64,000 nucleotides of DNA, taken from the NCBI GenBank assembly GCA_030581615.1, contig JAKTTT010000020.1, positions 62,001 through 126,000 on the forward strand. The letters are read 5' to 3'. The notes below the pieces were generated by a model. The model searched no databases. It was not told where the DNA came from and saw only the letters and a list, made by a program, of their open reading frames with translations. Origin of the DNA: Alloascoidea africana. Its lineage: Eukaryota; Ascomycota; Alloascoideomycetes; Alloascoideales; Alloascoideaceae. Below are positions 11,735 through 21,870 of this stretch, piece by piece. Both the position numbers and the translations under genes were made by a program. Within the stretch, counting starts at the first letter, position 1; each line of letters begins with the position of its first letter.

Positions 11735-13085
11735 TACTTGCAGAGCCCAAAGGGCATAACACGCCATTCGTATTCTCCGAATGGGGTCACAAAAGCGGTT
11801 TTGTGGACGTCGTCCTTGGCCACGCAGACTTGATGGTATCCGCTGGTCAAATCCAACTTTGAGAAACAACGAGCGCCGCAGAGTTTTGCTAAGAGTTGGT
11901 TGTTTCTGATTCTTTGTAGAACTTTGCGCAGATGTTGGTGATGTTCCTCGCGAGTTTTTGAGTATACAACAATGTCGTCTAAGTACACGTAGACGCATAC
12001 TCCCAATAAGCCTTCTAGCACAGTGTTCATCAATCTTTGAAACGTACTTGGAGCATTGCAGAGCCCAAATGGCATAACACGCCATTCACATTCTCCAAAT
12101 GGAGTCACAAAAGCGGTTTTGTGGACGTCTTCCTTGGCCACGCAGACTTGATCGTATCCGCTGGTCAAATCCAACTTTGAGAAACAACGAGCGCCATTGA
12201 GATTTTCTCAAGCCCTGTTCTATTTGTTACCAAAAAAGATGGAAGTCGCCGCCTTTGTATTGATTATAGAGCCCTGAATAAGATCACTATTCGAGACCGA
12301 TTCCCACATCCACTAATTGACATGATTTTGGAAAATCTCAACGGCGCAAAATGTTTTTCAAAGCTAGATTTAACAAGTGGTTACCACCAAGTTCGCGTGT
12401 CAGAAGAAGATATCCCGAAAACTGCATTCGTTACACCGTTTGGAGAGTATGAATGGAAAGTTATGCCGTTTGTATTATGCAATGCTCCAAGTACGTTCCA
12501 AAGACTGATGAACACCGTCCTCGAAGGCTTATTGGGAACATGTGTCTACGTGTACTTAGACGACATTATTGTATACTCAAAAACTCGCGAGGAGCATCAC
12601 CAACATCTGCGCAAAGTTCTACAAAAATCAGAAACCACCAACTTTTAGCAAAACTCAGCAAATGTTCGTTTTATCAAGACGAAATTAGCTTCCTTGGATT
12701 TGTGATTGGAGCTCGCGGCATTAGACCTGACGACAGTAAACTGGAAGTAATCCGAAATTGGCCCATCCCAACCTCTGCCAAACAGATGATGAGCTTTCTA
12801 GGGCTATGCAACTTTTACAGACGGTTTGTTTCTGGATACAGCGCCATAGCCACGCCATTAATTGAGTTTGCCCACGAAAAAGTCTCCTGGACTTCCAATC
12901 AAGATGCTGCGTTTCAGAATTTGAAAGACAAACTTGTGTCATATCCAGTCCTCATCCCACCCGATTTCAAGCATTCCTTTGTACTATCTACTGATGTCTG
13001 CGGAACTGCGTTGGGAGCAGTATTGGAGCAAAGAAAACGAAAGAGGCAAAACCACTGGTGTTGTCGGATATTTTTCTAAAAAGTT
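11735..13085. mobile_element. Ty3/gypsy pol fossil: reverse transcriptase and RNase H pieces in opposite orientations
   Basis: Plus-strand sequence from about 12200 encodes the Ty3/gypsy reverse-transcriptase core (motifs LVTKKDGS, KLDLTSGYHQV, YVYLDDI) and runs into the RNase H region. From 11735 to 12195 closely related reverse-transcriptase segments lie on the minus strand, the same core segment appearing twice. The orientation flips near 12200. No integrase or protease is seen. The element is broken, with several breaks and rearrangements, and is not functional. Confidence 0.85.
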
Positions 13086-13399
13086 ACAACCAAATATGTA
13101 AGAGAACAGAGCCCCAGCTCGGAACTTTTAGGTTGTGTATTTGGCTCTTAAAACTTGTATTGAGGTAACTTGTAGAAAAGAACAAGAAACTACACAAACT
13201 AACTTTAAATACACATCATCAGTATTCGATTTACACATGTGATCATTTGTGCTATACAAACAAAGAGTAAGAATCAGAATTCTTACAAAAGATGTGAAGG
13301 TTTCTTCACAAACCTTCAAGGGTTCATGCTGGGAACCCTAGTCTAACCATCAGGACCCCTGCCAGCTAGCTCGTGCTGGCCTTGCCAACATATGATCTT

Positions 13400-13640
13400 T
13401 TATTCAGTTTTACAGTCGAGTCGTATGACTTGGAGTTGTGACAACTGATGATGATGGTTTTGATTTGTAATATTTAGTTTTGACTTAGATGATTAGGAAT
13501 AGCCGCTGAAGGCTGAAAACTATATAAAAACCTCTTGTTGCTAGTGATATAGAAAGGACAAGAAAATAAAAAGAGACAAACAACTTCTACAACTTTTTAC
13601 ATTACTATTAACAAGTGTAAGCCTTTCTTTCGAACCCACC
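13400..13640. repeat. LTR-like promoter segment (family D, tentative)
   Basis: An AT-rich segment with a TATA-like CTATATAAAAAC near 13520. It shares short blocks (a GACTTAGATGATTAGGAA-like stretch, then CTACAACT) with 18400-18560. This suggests two diverged copies of an LTR, but ends are not clear. Confidence 0.35.
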
Positions 13641-13718
13641 CATCACCACCTTTCCCTGATCTCACCCCTTCCCTCGATCCCATCGTTGCAGGCGCCTGAC
13701 TGACTCTCAAATGTTGTT

Positions 13719-14209
13719 TGTAACGAAACTCCTATTTTGTCAATATTAACTTCTTTTTGTTTTTCTCGTTACGAGCTTTTACTTATAATGTTCTTTCACT
13801 TTACGAGCTTTTACTTATAATATCCTTTCACTTTACGAGATTCTACTTGTAAGACTCGTTTACTTAACGAGGATCTACCTATGTTTGTCTGTTTATGTTA
13901 AAGAACCTTGTTATGAATGACCTGTCGATCATTCATCTGATCATTCAGGACTTTATTGGGATATATCGGAACTCTTCAACAGATTCTCGATATACAGACT
14001 AATTCCCACTTTATTGATTAATCTATTTTGTTATTTTCCCTGTTGAAGACGGAGGACTATATAAATGGGATGAAATCCCCTACTTTTATAAGAACAAGAA
14101 TAAGAATAATAAAAAGATATTTTGATTAAGAATCCCCTTTGTTCCAGTTCATTACATTGTTGTAGGGGTTCTATCTCAAACCCTCAGTGCTTACGGAACT
14201 TACCTTACA
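13719..14209 (+). repeat. LTR, family B (about 490 bases, ends TGTAA...TTACA)
   Basis: The segment begins TGTAACG and ends CTTACA, with perfect 5-base terminal inverted repeats TGTAA/TTACA typical of LTRs. A TATA motif (CTATATAAATG) lies about two thirds along. A reverse-orientation copy of its 5' part is at about 17164-17336, and a reverse copy of its 3' tail lies at about 15637-15680. It looks like a solo LTR or the edge of a lost element. Confidence 0.65.
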
Positions 14210-14211
14210 AG

Positions 14212-14645
14212 TGTTACTAAGAATAATTAGGTGATCACCATTACTAATCTGACACCACCGTTCTTACTGAGAAGGCCAGGTGACCACCCGACCACCAGAA
14301 ACCACCAGAAACTATCTCGAACATGGGACCGAGGCCTACCAGAACAGTTGACGAGCCAACTCTCGTATAATGACCGGGACTGGCACCAGTCCTGGAACAG
14401 TCGCTCACTATGCGGCATTCTAGGAATGCCCCTGATGATCCTCTGGCTAGGATCCCTCTACTAACTCCCCTTTTTATTATAAACTGTCTCTTGATTTTTA
14501 TTACTTTTATTACTTACTCTATGCCTATATAAACACTAGCTTAGTACATAGTTTTCTAGTCTTTAGCTATAATCAAGCCTTGTTTTGAACCCCCCTTTCT
14601 TAGTTCCCTAACTTCAAAACCTTCCCACCGTTGATAATTGTTACA
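14212..14645 (+). repeat. Putative 5' LTR (family C) followed by tRNA-iMet-type primer binding site
   Basis: The segment starts TGTTAC two bases after LTR B and ends in ACA. It holds a TATA box (CCTATATAAACA near 14526). Two bases further on, 14648-14655 reads TGGTAGCG, complementary to the 3' end of yeast initiator tRNA-Met (CGCTACCA), the primer used by Ty1 and Ty3. The gag frame begins at 14681. LTR status is inferred from ends, TATA and primer site; no second full copy is in the window. Confidence 0.55.
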
Positions 14646-14680
14646 TTTGGTAGCGATTTAGGCCGACCCGAGAAGACCCA

Positions 14681-15640
14681 ATGGAGGACCAACGCAATTC
14701 CGACTCTCAGGAGAACACGCCCCAAAACATTGAACAAGTTATCGTACAAGCCTTGAACCAACCGCTGGCAGGAGGTGCGGTTCATACTCAGTCCTTGGAA
14801 GAGATGACGAACGCGCTGAAGGAAGTGACTGCAAGCATGGCTCAAATGTGCAATAGCGTATCGGCGCAGGCACAAAAAGCAATCAGGGAGCTAAAACATC
14901 AACGGGTGGAAGAACCTGAGCCCAAGATTCCATACAAAGTTGAAAAAGTTCAATGGCGAAAGGAGCATTAAGGAGGCAAGCAACTGGCTCCGAGAGTTGG
15001 AGGCTACCTTCGCCGTTTACAAGGTAGTATCAGCCGCAAGACGATTAGAATATGCACGATTTGCACTGCATCTATCCTGCTACAACTGGTTCGACGAGCA
15101 GGCGAAAGATGTTGACGGCTGGAAAGGGTTCAAAGCCGCTTTCAGGAAAAGGTACTACCCTGAGGACTACCTCGGGGTGATATTTAGGAAAATGTGGGGC
15201 TTGAGACAAAGAGGGAGCGTCGCGAACTACATCGAGTACTTCAGACAATGGGACGACACGCTTCTGGCGAGCAAACTCACATTTGCCCATAAAAAGGAGA
15301 TGTTGTTTGCAATGCTTCTTCTTTGTCGCGAGCCCCACATTTTCTTGAATATCACCCCGAGGTAGTCCTCAGGGTAGTACCTTTTCCTGAAAGCGGCTTT
15401 GAACCCTTTCCAGCCGTCAACATCTTTCGCCTGCTCGTCGAACCAGTTGTAGCAGGATAGATGCAGTGCAAATCGTGCATATTCTAATCGTCTTGCGGCT
15501 GATACTACCTTGTAAACGGCGAAGGTAGCCTCCAACTCTCGGAGCCAGTTGCTTGCCTCCTTAATGCTCCTTTCGCCATTGAACTTTTTCAACTTTGTAT
15601 GGAATCTTGGGCTCAGGTTCTTCCACCCATTGGAAGGTAT
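14681..15640. mobile_element. Gag fossil of an LTR retrotransposon with an inverted second arm
   Basis: Plus-strand sequence from 14681 to about 15365 encodes a retrotransposon gag-like protein (motifs NWLRELEATF, YNWFDEQA, AFRKRYYPEDY, LRQRGSVANY). From about 15640 down to 15310 the minus strand carries a nearly identical copy of the 14.90-15.22 kb part, so the two form a large inverted repeat with a spacer of roughly 90 bases. The inverted arm joins an LTR family B tail at 15637-15680. The element is broken in a few places; near-identity of the arms implies a recent rearrangement. Confidence 0.8.
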
Positions 15641-15680
15641 GTATCATAAGCACTGAGGGTTTTAGATAGAACCCTTTCAA
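15637..15680 (-). repeat. LTR family B 3' tail, reverse orientation
   Basis: It reads as the reverse complement of the LTR B segment around 14165-14205 (GGTTCTATCT..ACCCTCAGTGCTTA). It ends about 14 bases before tRNA-Phe, the expected position of a Ty3-like insertion upstream of a tRNA gene. Confidence 0.6.
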
Positions 15681-15693
15681 ATGATGCTGTAAT

Positions 15694-15700
15694 GCGGCCT

Positions 15701-15742
<42 letters not shown>

Positions 15743-15766
15743 TGTGTTCGATCCACAGAGTTCGCA
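15694..15766 (+). tRNA. tRNA-Phe (GAA)
   Basis: A 73-base cloverleaf very close to yeast tRNA-Phe, without intron. D arm is GCTC/GAGC, the anticodon stem TCAGA/TCTGA encloses CTGAAGA (anticodon GAA), the T arm is CTGTG TTCGATC CACAG, and the discriminator is A. The acceptor stem GCGGCCT/AGTTCGC has one C-U mismatch (positions 5-68) and a G-U pair. A T-rich terminator follows (ACTTTTTTTT). S. cerevisiae tRNA-Phe genes carry an intron; this one does not. Confidence 0.93.
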
Positions 15767-17018
15767 AGTACTTTTTTTTGGGTTGTCTTCATCTTTTCCT
15801 AGTTTGATTCCAATCAGTAAATTTTTCCAGTGGATTAACCAAAGCAATGAGATTTTAATCGCGATCTTTCCATATGGGAGGTATATGGTATATGGAAGAT
15901 TTTGTAGAAAAATAGGAACAGTACCCCTGATGACGGTTGAACGAGTTGAGCAAAATTTATTGTAATATTTGTAACTTCATTAACTGTCCTTAAATTATGA
16001 TATTGTCCGGTTTACTGAAATAGCTAGATTATTGCCATAGTATTGGTAAATAGAAAAACGGTCATCCGAGAGTGCTACTAAAGAGGTGGATCGTATGCAA
16101 GAAAGGGGGCTAGCATACCTTAAATTAAGCAGGTTACTGAAGTTATTGTTCGAAAGAGTTTGTGCTCCTTGGTTCCTGTTCTTCTTCGTGCTCAGATCTA
16201 CGACATAGTCTTTAGATCTTCCTCTGTAGCTGCTTTCGACTCCCTATTCCTTCCGTGCTCAATGGTCTGATCACACTAGCCTTTCCTAGTTCGAAGTATC
16301 CACCACTGTGCATCGCTACATTCCACCTTTGTGAGTTATGATAAACGAGTAAGTAAATATTATGCTTATTTAAGAAGAGAAAAACAATCACAAACATGTC
16401 AGTTAGCTCAGTCAAGGGCTCATTGTCGGTTTTGGTGTCCTCACATTCCAACCCTGGTCAAACTCAGAAAAACTACAAAAGTATTCAGAATCTATAGGTG
16501 CAGCTTGTACATAAATTCAGCAACTATTGGGGATATAGCTGGTCTGTGGAACAAATGAGATAACTCACCAACAAATTATTCAGCAGAATGGAAGATTCAA
16601 TAATAACTTTCATGGCACGTAAGTGGAGATCGAATGAGTCCCAAAAGGTTCTAGTAGACATCCAACAAAGGTTTTTATTAAAGGCGAAACTAAAAGTGTA
16701 AAATATTGATTGTTATTATCATTGTTCTTGTAAAACAATTTAAACATCTGACAATTCAATCTTTGAAACGATCTTATCACCCCATTTTGTAATCAGAATT
16801 GGTTTATTGTAGCTCAAAATAGTGTGCGAAGCAGAAAGACAGTGATTGAAAGCTCCAATGGCTATAAGAGAATAAGTACCTCTTTCGCCTACGTAGCGAT
16901 GATTTGAATTTTTAGAGAAACCTAACGTATTTCTGTTTTTTAAACTGCACTTTCAGTTGTGTTTCCTTTTCTACTTCAAAATGTACTATTTGCAAGATTC
17001 AAAAAGAAAAATCAAAAA
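15767..17018. other. Inter-tRNA spacer without recognised gene
   Basis: About 1.25 kb between tRNA-Phe and tRNA-Ser. Only short ORFs below 80 codons occur, and no retrotransposon coding motif is seen. Possible old LTR remnants could not be matched to another copy in the window. Confidence 0.45.
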
Positions 17019-17112
17019 CGACAGACGCAGGATTCGAACCTACGCGGGAAATCCCAATTGATACCATGAAACGAGTTCAAGTCAATCTCCTTAACCACTC
17101 GGACAGCCTGTC
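17019..17112 (-). tRNA. tRNA-Ser (UGA) with 13-base intron
   Basis: On the minus strand the acceptor GACAGGC pairs with GTCTGTC and the discriminator is G, as in serine tRNAs. There is a long variable arm. The anticodon stem ATTGA/TCAAT encloses CTTGAA, then a 13-base insert (17063-17075), then A; the anticodon is TGA. The insert lies one base 3' of the anticodon, the canonical tRNA intron site. The mature length is 81 bases. An LTR family B piece lies just upstream (17164-17336). Confidence 0.9.
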
Positions 17113-17163
17113 TTCTTCTGGTTTTGCTGGGACTCTACTATGGGGTGATTTTAAAATTTTAAA

Positions 17164-17336
17164 GACATGAATGATCAAGATAAATGATCAAACAAGTCAT
17201 TCATAACAAGTTTCTTTAAAAATAAACATACAAATATAAATAGACTTTCGTAAAGTAAAAGAATAATATAAGTAGAGTTTCGCAAAGTAAAAGAATTAAA
17301 ACAACTTAATATTGGCAAAATAGGAGTTCTGTTATA
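17164..17336 (-). repeat. LTR family B 5' part, reverse orientation
   Basis: Read on the minus strand it starts TATAACAGAACTCCTATTTTG and follows LTR B at 13719 onward through its TTACGAG-like short repeats to the ATGAATGA/GATCATT blocks. Many substitutions separate the copies. It sits about 50 bases upstream of tRNA-Ser. Confidence 0.65.
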
Positions 17337-18644
17337 GTCGCTGGATGACAGAATCTAGTTGTTAGGAGTTTGGTCCGTGAAAGTAGTCTGTAAAAAGGCT
17401 TTATCTATTAAAAATTAGAGATACTCCTCTTATGTAGATAGAACTATGTAGCTAACAACTAAGGTGGTTGGCAAGAGGTTGGCTAGGTCTCAGAGAGTGG
17501 TTTGCTTGCATACCAAAAGTAGTAAGACAGTCCTTGTGAGTGACAAGCCATCTCATTGTAACAAGTTCCTTTACAACCCTTGTGTAAGGAACATGCTTTC
17601 GCTAATATCAACTGCTATTTGTTTGATACTATTTCCTTGTGTTCCTTATTGGTGAAAGATAAGTTATCTATTTCATTCCTTTATCTTTCTTACCTTGTTA
17701 TCTTAGCCTTTCAAATAGAATATATTGCCATGCTTTACTTTCTATTCGCCAAAGTTATAGGGAATATCTTCGCCTCATTACTTTAATTATCACTATTATT
17801 ATTTCGACTTCTCTCGGTTCAGTCTACATAAAATAGTCTAACTCTTTTTTTAATAAGAATCAAGAAATCTTCAAGCCGTTAGCTTTCACCTTGTAAGAGA
17901 AATGATCCTCTTAACCTCAGATTAGTCCCATTTAGTTTTTCATTCTCACATTCACTCTCAGTTACCATTCTCTTGTCTTAGTTTAGATCCACTAACTACA
18001 AGCGATTATTCTAATAATCCTTTAGTTACTTACATAGGTTCTAGCAGCTTCTAAGCTCTATATAAGGAGGCCTTGCTCCCCAAGTCTTAGGAGAAGGCAT
18101 TCAACATTGAATACATTTTCTTCTTGATTCTTTCTGAGTTTCCGAAGGTTTCTTGACCTTTGAGCCCTGTTACCCCTTGAGCAAGAGAATCCTGCCAGGC
18201 ATTCGTCTTACAAGCCATGTAAGAAAACCTACTGAGCCAAAACTTCTGGATATGACGTTACTGTAGGATATGCAATCATGTGGCATGAAGCGTTTTTTTC
18301 AAAAAGAACCTACATCTCGGTAGCATCTTCAGTAGCAATACCTTAATATTTGGTAAAGAAGATTATCCATGTTGTTTTAGGTATATTTTGGATGATGTAT
18401 AGTTGATTTAGATAGTTAGGAAGCACTAGTTAAAAGAGCCTGGTCTCCCTAACGGAAACGGGGACAAGGAAGAAGAGAATAAACAATTTTCATTCTTGAA
18501 CTTACTACAACTCTCTTGAACATTCTCTTTTGAACTTGAACATAATAGCATTAGGAACTGGAAACCTACTATTAATATACATCGAATGTGAAAGAACAGA
18601 ATCTCTATCCTGAACTCTCCAGTTTATGGCTCAGAAGATTAACA
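17337..18644. other. Probable LTR debris between tRNA-Ser and LTR A
   Basis: AT-rich sequence without a gene. A TATA-like CTCTATATAAGG near 18056 and the 18400-18560 blocks shared with 13400-13640 suggest one or two old LTRs. Ends are not clear. Confidence 0.4.
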
Positions 18645-18775
18645 TTAAGTAGCTTTAAGAAGAAGAAAACTAAAAACACAAACAAAGTTCCGTTTATACT
18701 GTTTGGTTCCAGTCTCATTAACACACACATTCTTGAATATGCAGAGCCTTTTGTTAATAAGAATCACAATTTTTA
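18645..18775 (-). repeat. LTR fragment, family A, reverse orientation
   Basis: It is the reverse-orientation relative of 11557-11688: blocks such as AAGAAGAAAACTAAAAACAC, TTCTTGAATAT and AAGAATCACAAT recur in the same order. It ends about 13 bases before tRNA-Arg. Confidence 0.7.
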
Positions 18776-18787
18776 AATCGAAAGTTA

Positions 18788-18859
18788 GCTCCATTGGCCA
18801 AATGGTAAGGCATCCGCCTCCTAAGCGGAAGACTGCGGGTTCGAGTCCCGTGTGGAGTG
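18788..18859 (+). tRNA. tRNA-Arg (CCU)
   Basis: A 72-base cloverleaf: acceptor GCTCCAT/GTGGAGT (with terminal and internal G-U pairs), D arm GCC/GGC, anticodon stem TCCGC/GCGGA around CTCCTAA (anticodon CCT), T arm GCGGG TTCGAGT CCCGT. It closely matches yeast tRNA-Arg(CCU). A T run (GTTTTTGAG) serves as terminator. An LTR A piece lies just upstream. Confidence 0.92.
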
Positions 18860-19622
18860 TTTTTGAGCGTTTATTTTTCGATGCTAGTTGGTCGGCGTTT
18901 TTAGTTAGACAAAAGAAATCATGAATTATCTTGTCAAATGTTTTTGTGCCTAATGTTGAGATCCCCAGTTAGCAAAGTTCTCGATTAAGACTAGTATCTG
19001 ACTGTCAACAAACACAAAACTTTGAGTTAGCCATGAAATTTCCTTAGGCCGGACAAGAAGAAAGGTTCTCGAATTCTCTGAGGCTATCGAAGCAATTACC
19101 CCATCTTTCAAAAATTGAATTGTTAATTCATATCGCAATCTGTTGCTCCAAGCGTTATGTTGAGATAACAAGTCAATGGAGGCATCTAACCCCTTCTCAG
19201 ACTTCGAATGACATATATCGAGGATATTCCAAGTTTAAAATGATGTTCATAGCCAACATAACTAAATTGATGTATTCTCAAATCCACCTTCAAAACTAAT
19301 TCAGCAACTATACAGATGAACCGATAAGCCGTTCAACCCATACCACTTGCCTTCTGAAAATCCAGGAAAGATTCAGTCTTATAATTTGATCCTATTCGTT
19401 GCTATGTACAAAGATGAGGAATATTCTATAGAAAGCGAAAGGATTGGGGATTCGGAAATGCTCTCATAGTTAACTAAACTTATTTACTTGAAAAATAGAA
19501 TTGTGGGTAGAACGTTAATGTGACAGTCATGACATGAAAACTTGAAACAAAAATAAATAGCAGAAAACAACAAGAAAGATCTATCAATCAAATCTTTTCG
19601 AATAAGCTCCTAATTGAATAGC
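18860..19622. other. Intergenic region between tRNA-Arg and COX15
   Basis: About 760 bases 3' of both tRNA-Arg and COX15. Only short ORFs below 75 codons occur; no feature is recognised. Confidence 0.5.
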
Positions 19623-21272
19623 TCATGGACTTCCCTTTCCCTTTGCTGAAGTTTCAGCCATCTTTCTCAAGACAGTTGGGTTAGAGACATTAGATCCGTT
19701 CTTCACAAATGAAGCGCTCTTTACAAGCGTTCGGATTGCAGCTCGTGGAGCTCTTAGACACGATGCCAAAACCAAAGATCCAGTAAAAAGAGCCATAGCC
19801 CCTGCCTGGTGTGCTGCTGCCACGTTCACTGGAACCAAATACAAGAGCGATGAGATTCCCAAAATTACCTGTAAGCCAACAAGACCCATCAAGTCGCCTA
19901 GTCTTTTGGCAGCGAATCGGGGTACTAAACCACTTTTCTTGACAAATCTGTGATAATTGGAGTACATGTGAACTCCAAATATTCCCGCAGTTGTAACCAG
20001 GGCGCCCACCCTATGTATGAATTGAACTGTGGTTGGATTCTCCAGAATATTCCTCCACCACAAATCAGAGAGGTCCGCTTTTCGAGAGTAAAAGGCGTTG
20101 AATAATTCTCCTTTTGGAGGAATGAATCCTTCTCCCATGTATGGAAATTCATTGTAGATCAGTCCAGCGTCCAAACCCGCTACAAACCCGCCAGTCATGG
20201 CAGTAATGAAAATGACGGCAACCAACCCAGTCACGCTTTTTCTAAAGGGTCTTAGTGCTGGATTCTCGAGTACCTTAAATTCCTGAAGTGCTTTTTCAGG
20301 ATTCTTAAGCCATTTATTTTCTCTCAGTATTTCCAAAGAAGTCCAAACCATGGCAGCATAAAGGGCAAAAGCAGCAGCTAAATGGGTAGTTAAACGGTAT
20401 TGGGAGACGGTTGGAATTGACTTTCTTGCATCTAGCTGTTTCTGATCCAGGCCTGAATAGACCATCCACCATCCAATAACACCTTGAAGACCTAATAGCG
20501 CACAAATTCCTAACAATCTTTTCGATACGCGACTAGACACCTGCTTCTTGGACACAAAGTAGACGGCAGGACCGAGTAATACGAGACCGATAATTCTTCC
20601 AACAACACGATGGCTCCATTCCATAAAGTAGATAAATTTGAAATCTTCGAGTGTCATATCCGAGTGAACTTGCTGAAACTCAGGAGAAGCTCTGTACTTG
20701 TCATATTCATCTTGCCAATCTGCTTGAGAGAGGGGAGGTAAAGTGCCAGTGATTGGTCTCCATTCGGTTATGCTCAGCCCAGACTCTGTCAGCCTTGTAA
20801 GGCCACCCCATACAACGATGAAAAAGACTAGACCAGAGGTACCAAGGAGCCAGTAAGCAACATTAGAAGAGCTGGTTATTGGATCTTTTGCCGAGCCCTT
20901 AGAAGTAGCATTTCCTGGATTCTGAATGTCAGAGCTATTATAGAAAGAAGGCCAAACAGAGTTGATAGAAAGTGCAGGCTTCGAAATGGTGGTCTGAAAT
21001 CGTAGCAAACTTGACTTGGCTAGTTTGAAGTATGATGTAGTTGAAAAGGACCTTGAAAAGTTTGATAATGGATACTTGTTTCGCAGCAATTGAGATTGTA
21101 CATTGTTTGGGTTTTCAGACCTAGAGAGCCTGCTTCCAAATCTTTTTGAAAATGTTCCCAGAGATATTAAATGTGATTTCGCGGTGGATCTGAACAATTT
21201 GGACCCCAAGCCGGAGCTTCCTAGGCCCAAAGTGCAGACGTTTCTGTTGAAACAGCTGTAAGGCAATATCAT
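19623..21272 (-). CDS. COX15: Haem A synthase Cox15
   Basis: A 549-residue mitochondrial inner-membrane enzyme that hydroxylates haem O to haem A for cytochrome c oxidase. The first ~130 residues are rich in Arg/Ser/Lys and poor in acids, a mitochondrial presequence region. Multiple membrane helices follow, with the four haem-ligand histidines in conserved contexts: H221 (MEWSHRVVGRIIG), H297 (TTHLAAAFALYAA), H420 (QFIHRVGALVTTAG) and H488 (AAAHQAGAMALF). The segments GGLTRLTESGLSITEWRP and AGLDAGLIYNEFPYMG are family signatures. Length is somewhat more than in S. cerevisiae (486), the excess lying in the N-terminal region. The start is the first ATG of the open frame. No intron is needed. 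Confidence 0.96.
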   Translation of the reverse strand: MILPYSCFNRNVCTLGLGSSGLGSKLFRSTAKSHLISLGTFSKRFGSRLSRSENPNNVQSQLLRNKYPLSNFSRSFSTTSYFKLAKSSLLRFQTTISKPALSINSVWPSFYNSSDIQNPGNATSKGSAKDPITSSSNVAYWLLGTSGLVFFIVVWGGLTRLTESGLSITEWRPITGTLPPLSQADWQDEYDKYRASPEFQQVHSDMTLEDFKFIYFMEWSHRVVGRIIGLVLLGPAVYFVSKKQVSSRVSKRLLGICALLGLQGVIGWWMVYSGLDQKQLDARKSIPTVSQYRLTTHLAAAFALYAAMVWTSLEILRENKWLKNPEKALQEFKVLENPALRPFRKSVTGLVAVIFITAMTGGFVAGLDAGLIYNEFPYMGEGFIPPKGELFNAFYSRKADLSDLWWRNILENPTTVQFIHRVGALVTTAGIFGVHMYSNYHRFVKKSGLVPRFAAKRLGDLMGLVGLQVILGISSLLYLVPVNVAAAHQAGAMALFTGSLVLASCLRAPRAAIRTLVKSASFVKNGSNVSNPTVLRKMAETSAKGKGSP

Positions 21273-21870
21273 GGGTATCGAACGGAATAGGAGAGAGGAG
21301 AAACAACAGTCTTTTTAAATAGCAATTGCAGGTTATTCATTGTCTGGGCTGATTTTTTGTTTATTTAAATAAATCCTATCTCCTTCGCGTTTTCCAGAAG
21401 GTAACAAGAGCCTTGAAAAGTTGAAGTATTGTAAGCATCGAATCGCCAGGTTTGCAGAGTTTAGCGAATTCAGGGGCCACTACCGGCCCGCACCAAACCG
21501 CAGAATATCGCTATGACAGGATCACATTTAAACCGTTCGTCTTACTACTACGTGTTCAGCGCTGTGGAGAAGATCGGAATGGCTGAGGTGGTGGGTGGGG
21601 TGGTGAGGGATGGTGATGGCATGGCCTGACGATAAAAGTGGCTTGCTTTACACAAGTGAAAAAAAAATTGGTAAATGTGCATCTTGAAATGTGCAATTTC
21701 CAATTGGCTATATCCCTGAAACTCGGCATCGCGAAGGTTTTGAAAGTCGAAACAAGGTGATGACAGTGGAGTGTCAGGACTTGGAGTCTGGAATATACGA
21801 ACAAACATAGCGGATGATGATTTCTACATGGATTGAAGCCACTATTTACAATGATCTATTCAGAATCAAT
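21273..21870. other. Intergenic region upstream of COX15
   Basis: About 600 bases between the COX15 start and the 3' end of the HAD-like gene. It should contain the COX15 promoter; no specific motif is called. Confidence 0.5.

Larger units (their letters stand above)
11557..18775. mobile_element. Composite graveyard of Ty3/gypsy-type LTR retrotransposon pieces
   Basis: This 7.2-kb region holds fragments of LTR retrotransposons in both orientations, interleaved with tRNA genes. Parts visible are reverse transcriptase/RNase H (11.7-13.1 kb), gag (14.7-15.6 kb) and pieces of at least two or three LTR families. No complete element remains and all coding parts are broken by several to many breaks. 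Ages are mixed: the inverted gag arms are nearly identical to each other (young rearrangement), while LTR copies differ at many sites (old). LTR pieces sit close upstream of tRNA-Phe, tRNA-Ser and tRNA-Arg, as expected for Ty3-type elements, which are known to integrate near RNA polymerase III start sites. Confidence 0.85.

Noticed and set aside
12322-13079. Host gene for reverse transcriptase-like protein
   Set aside because: Motifs are those of Ty3/gypsy pol, within a cluster of LTRs and gag; it is element debris.
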